Assembly (NCBI GenBank): GCA_003153055.1
Contig: PMBV01000509.1
Coordinates: 12,335-20,073, forward strand
Length of the DNA: 7,739 bases
Direction: 5' to 3'
Source of the DNA: Myxococcales bacterium
GTDB taxonomy: Bacteria > Myxococcota > Myxococcia > Myxococcales > Myxococcaceae
The notes below the pieces were generated by a model that saw nothing but the letters and a program-made list of their open reading frames with translations, was not told where the DNA came from and searched no databases. The position numbers and the translations under genes were made by a program. This document shows positions 5,222 through 7,739 of this stretch, in pieces; positions within the stretch are counted from its first letter, which is position 1; each line of letters begins with the position of its first letter.

Positions 5222-7739
5222 CTATCCTTCGACGGACACCGACGTCACGCTGTGGCGGTAAATGAAGATCCGCTCGGTGTTGGTGCGGTGGTCCGCGGGG
5301 ACGACGAAGAAGCCGGTCGCTCCGCTGCGATGATCCATCGAGTAGCCCGCCACCTGGCGGCCGTCTCGGAACGTCACCCTGACCTTGAGGCCCTCCGGGA
5401 CGGGGGCTTTCGAGCCCGGCGAGAGCATGAAGAAGATGGCCTTCACCCGCTCCCGCGGGACCGTCTCGTTTACGCCGGGGTTGGTCTGGAGCACCAGCTG
5501 CGTGCTGGCGAGGTTGGCGTCTCGAATGGCGCCTCGTTTCACCCCGCCTTCCATCGTGTGCAAGATGACCCGGTGCTCGCCCTCGATGAGGACGGGAGTG
5601 CTCTCGGCCCGTGGTGGAGATCGGGTCGGTGGGGGCAGCGGCGGGTTCAGTGGGACGGGTGAGACCCCGAGCTTCGCCGCGGCGGCCGCAGCTGAGAGCG
5701 GGCCCGGTGGCGAGCTCATGGGGGGCCGGCTGGGCGGCGGTGGCTCGAAGGGCGCTGGCGTCGGCGCCAGCGCCAGGGGCCTGGAGGGGGGCGGTGGTGG
5801 GGGCGGCGAGAAGGGAGGGCCGGCGAAGTCGACGTCGACCTCCAGCTCGCCTTCGGTGTCGATTGGCTGGCCCTCCTCGCCTTCGGGAATCAGCTCGCCC
5901 TCGACCAGCGGCTCTTCCTCGACGTCGGCGGGCGCCTGTGGTGGCTCTGGTGGTTGTGGTGGCTCTGGTGGTTCGGCGGGGGTCGGTGGGAGCCCGATGT
6001 CGGAGAGGAACTCGGCATTGGACGCGAGGGAAATTGGCTGGGCGTCGAAGCCAGAGGTCGCGGTGTCCGAGACGCCTGTTGCCAGCACGGCCGGCGGCCC
6101 CGACTCGAGGACGAAGCCGGTCAGGTCGGTGTCGACGTGGAACTCGTGGCTGTCGGAAGTGGGTGGCTCGTGGACCCACGGGATGAAGTCCGTTGGCTGG
6201 GCGAGCTCCACCTGTTCATCCGGCCGGCCGTCGAGCGGCAGCTCGGTGGGCTGGGCTTCGACCACGGGCAGCTCATGCCAGTCGATGGTGGTCGGCTCGG
6301 GCTCCGGCTCCGACGGAGGAGGGCTTGGCTCGGAGATCTCCAGCTCGCCGCTCCACGTTTCCGAGGGCGGCAGCTCCAGGCTCGGCACCTGAACGGCGCC
6401 GACAGGCTCGCTGAAGGTGGGAATGGGCGTGCCATCTGGTGGGAGCATCAGCCCCTCGAAGGCCGATCGACGGCTCGACGGGGCTCCCCGAGGCGGCTCG
6501 GTGCTCGCCAGTTGCTCCAGCACCAGGGGACGAACTGGCTCGGTGCTCGCCAGTTGCTCCAGCATCAGAGGACGGACTGGCTCGGTGCTCGCCCGTTGCT
6601 CGAGCACCAGAGGACGGACTGCCTCGGTGGTCCGCGGTCGCTCCAGCATCAGCGGGCGGACTGGCTCGGTTCTCGTCGGTTCCAGCACCAGGGGACGGAC
6701 TGGCTCGGCAGGCGGGCTCGCAGGTGCGGCGGGGGTGGACCACCGCGGCGGAGGGGCCTTTTTTGGTGTCGGCTCGCCGAGCGCCGCGAAGGACGGAGAG
6801 GGCTCCGGTGCTGGGAACCCCGAGTCGGTGGGAAGCTCGAGCAGCGGTACGGGGATGGGCTCCATCGGCGCGGTCGGGCTCGCGTCGAGATCGGCCAGGT
6901 AGGGGCCGGCCTCTATCTCGGCCGCCGGTGGGGGAGCTGGCGCCGGTGTTGGAGCCGGTGCTGGAGCCCGTGCAGGAGCCGGTACAGGAGCCGGTGCTGG
7001 AGCCGGTACAGGGGCCGGTACAGGGGCCGGTACAGGAGCCGGTACAGGAGCCGCGGCCTGGTCGTCCTCGTCCAGCGACAGCGCGCTGCGGAGATCTTCC
7101 ACCGAGTCGAGCGCCTTCGCGGGCGGCGGCGCCGCGAGCGCCGGGGCTGGAGCAGAGGGGGCCGACGCTGGGGGGATCTCGACCAGCTCCTCGTCCTGGA
7201 TCTCCATGACCTCATCGGTCGAGAGCGTCGGCAGCTCGACCACCTCGTCCATGTGCATCATCGGGGCGGACCCGGGTGACGCGAAGGGCGCGGTGGGGAT
7301 CTCCGCGAGCGGAGGGATCGGGGGCTCAGCGGCGCCGCGCGGCTCGGCCGTCTCCAGCGCCGTCGGCTGCGTCGGCTCATCGGGCGGAGCTTCGAAGCTC
7401 GAGAACAACCCGTCGACTTCGCGCGAGGAACCTTCCGGCTCAGAAACGTCCTGGGTTGGCTCCAGCGCCAGCTCGGGGACGCTCGTGAGCAGCCCATCGG
7501 TGATCGAGGGCGCGTTGGCCGGGGGCGCGAGCGGCGGGGGGGAGACGCCAAAGCGAGGCGTCGTCCGCAGGCCCGCCTGGCGAGGCTCGCCCGCGAGGAA
7601 CTCCGGCTCGATCGAGGGCGCAGAAGGAGGAGGAGCCACGGGCTCAATACGCCCCGTCGCTTCGGGCTCCGGCCACGTCGTTGGCGGCTCCCCGTACCCC
7701 TGGGGCTGCGGTTCACCGTACCCCTGAGGTTGCGGATCA
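5222..7739 (-). CDS. Long Pro/Ala/Glu-rich repeat protein with a DUF6982-like C-terminal domain (5' end outside window)
   Basis: The frame is open from the TAG at 5222-5224 to the right edge, so the N-terminus is missing; the GTG at 7637-7639 is not a convincing start because in-frame coding continues upstream of it. At least 838 residues are visible (numbering from that GTG: 805). Residues 1-680 are low-complexity and probably disordered, rich in Pro, Ala, Glu, Ser and Thr. They include PAPV repeats (about 198-238), five 14-residue TEPVRPLxLEQLAS-type repeats (311-379), PPEPPQPPEPPQ (556-567) and a seven-proline run (612-618). Residues about 685-805 form the only folded-looking part: HRVILHTMEGGVKRG, ERVKAIFFML, KVRVTFRDGRQVAGYS, then GFFVVPADHRTNTERIFIY. 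This recalls the DUF6982 domain of deltaproteobacteria, where G-x-V-x-[KR]-G and F-x-D-G strands recur; the name is from memory. No signal peptide or TM segment is visible. Function is unknown. A PilZ gene lies immediately downstream on the same strand. Confidence 0.85.
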   Translation of the reverse strand, partial: DPQPQGYGEPQPQGYGEPPTTWPEPEATGRIEPVAPPPSAPSIEPEFLAGEPRQAGLRTTPRFGVSPPPLAPPANAPSITDGLLTSVPELALEPTQDVSEPEGSSREVDGLFSSFEAPPDEPTQPTALETAEPRGAAEPPIPPLAEIPTAPFASPGSAPMMHMDEVVELPTLSTDEVMEIQDEELVEIPPASAPSAPAPALAAPPPAKALDSVEDLRSALSLDEDDQAAAPVPAPVPAPVPAPVPAPAPAPVPAPARAPAPAPTPAPAPPPAAEIEAGPYLADLDASPTAPMEPIPVPLLELPTDSGFPAPEPSPSFAALGEPTPKKAPPPRWSTPAAPASPPAEPVRPLVLEPTRTEPVRPLMLERPRTTEAVRPLVLEQRASTEPVRPLMLEQLASTEPVRPLVLEQLASTEPPRGAPSSRRSAFEGLMLPPDGTPIPTFSEPVGAVQVPSLELPPSETWSGELEISEPSPPPSEPEPEPTTIDWHELPVVEAQPTELPLDGRPDEQVELAQPTDFIPWVHEPPTSDSHEFHVDTDLTGFVLESGPPAVLATGVSDTATSGFDAQPISLASNAEFLSDIGLPPTPAEPPEPPQPPEPPQAPADVEEEPLVEGELIPEGEEGQPIDTEGELEVDVDFAGPPFSPPPPPPPSRPLALAPTPAPFEPPPPSRPPMSSPPGPLSAAAAAAKLGVSPVPLNPPLPPPTRSPPRAESTPVLIEGEHRVILHTMEGGVKRGAIRDANLASTQLVLQTNPGVNETVPRERVKAIFFMLSPGSKAPVPEGLKVRVTFRDGRQVAGYSMDHRSGATGFFVVPADHRTNTERIFIYRHSVTSVSVEG
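6503..6709 (-). repeat. Five tandem 14-codon repeats (42-bp unit, first copy 39 bp)
   Basis: The coding strand of the long repeat protein holds five consecutive copies of a unit close to TEPVRPLVLEQLAS. The fourth and fifth copies differ only at one residue (M versus V), and copies decay toward the N-terminal side (EPTR, ERPRT, EQRAS tails). The hydrophobic core alternates LVLE, LMLE, LVLE, LMLE, LVLE. DNA similarity is highest between the 6503-6544 and 6545-6586 units, indicating recent duplication. A partial sixth start (TEPPRG) follows. Confidence 0.9.
6758..6764 (-). other. Candidate -1 frameshift heptamer A AAA AAG inside the repeat-protein gene
   Basis: The coding strand reads CCA AAA AAG in the gene's own frame (Thr-Pro-Lys-Lys, residues 291-294). 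The heptamer therefore has the X XXY YYZ phase of the dnaX slippery site. A run of six A is rare in this GC-rich DNA. The -1 frame stays open from here to 6273, about 160 codons. No strong stimulatory hairpin was found at the usual 5-8 nt spacing: a small GGTG/CACC hairpin begins about 12 nt downstream. Chance occurrence is quite possible. Confidence 0.3.
6951..7046 (-). repeat. Eight tandem 12-bp repeats encoding a PAPV/PAPA track
   Basis: On the plus strand the unit is GGAGCCGGTACA with variants (GGAGCCGGTGCT, GGAGCCCGTGCA, GGGGCCGGTACA), repeated eight times without interruption. On the coding strand this gives a Pro-Ala-Pro-Val/Ala track, about residues 198-230 of the long repeat protein. 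Such a track would form an extended, polyproline-like spacer. The 12-bp period keeps the frame on gain or loss of units, so length variation between strains is expected. Confidence 0.9.
7688..7735 (-). repeat. Two tandem 8-codon PQPQGYGE repeats at the window edge
   Basis: The coding strand encodes PQPQGYGE twice in a row, with differences mainly at third codon positions (CAA CCT versus CAG CCC). The array may continue beyond the right edge. It belongs to the N-terminal part of the long repeat protein and shows that its true start lies outside the window. Gln/Gly/Tyr-rich stretches like this are typically disordered. Confidence 0.8.

Noticed and set aside
5385..6392. Plus-strand Gly/Ser-rich open frame of about 335 codons
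   Set aside because: It is the antisense of Pro/Ser/Glu-rich coding sequence, with no domain and no ribosome site; typical of a GC-rich shadow frame.
5954..7279. Long plus-strand open frame (about 441 codons) opposite the repeat protein
   Set aside because: Its Trp/Arg/Ser/Tyr tandem repeats are the antisense reading of the 12-bp and 42-bp repeats. The real gene on the other strand has a recognisable C-terminal domain and plausible composition.

Overview
The window is very GC-rich, with strong G/C bias at third codon positions and long stop-free shadow frames on both strands. Its protein families point to a myxobacterium (Myxococcota): a receiver protein with a DUF4388/PATAN-type output region, a small stand-alone PilZ protein, and a long Pro/Ala/Glu-rich protein with a small conserved C-terminal domain. 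The assignment rests on style and family recall; no marker gene is present.

Left half, minus strand (1-3365): a regulated export or lipoprotein-handling operon read right to left. A TetR-family regulator is followed by two paralogous FtsX/MacB/LolCE-type permeases joined by an ATGA stop-start overlap. After them comes the secreted N-terminus of what looks like an outer-membrane lipoprotein-sorting (LolA-like) protein, cut by the window edge. No ABC ATPase is present; it probably lies beyond the left edge. A TGAAC-N4-GTTC inverted repeat sits inside the tetR promoter and a second copy lies in the tetR-permease gap. This suggests that the regulator controls itself and the permeases.

Middle, plus strand (3467-4798): a 443-aa response regulator with an intact receiver domain and a DUF4388-like region. 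That region contains two tandem motifs resembling the c-di-GMP-binding MshEN repeats. It is divergent from tetR across a short regulatory gap.

Right half, minus strand (4800-7739): a 113-aa PilZ protein converges on the response regulator with 1 bp between stop codons. Upstream of it is a gene of more than 830 codons, open at the right edge, with several tandem peptide repeats and a C-terminal domain of about 120 residues recalling DUF6982. An in-phase A AAA AAG slippery heptamer lies inside it.

The three right-hand genes could form a small signalling neighbourhood (phosphorelay plus c-di-GMP), but only gene order and domain types support that. No RNA genes, CRISPR arrays, insertion sequences or attachment sites were seen, and no gap between genes exceeds 300 bases. 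Nothing here proves a new system. The best leads are the paired operators with a near-leaderless tetR, the MshEN-like motifs, and the slippery site in the repeat-rich gene.
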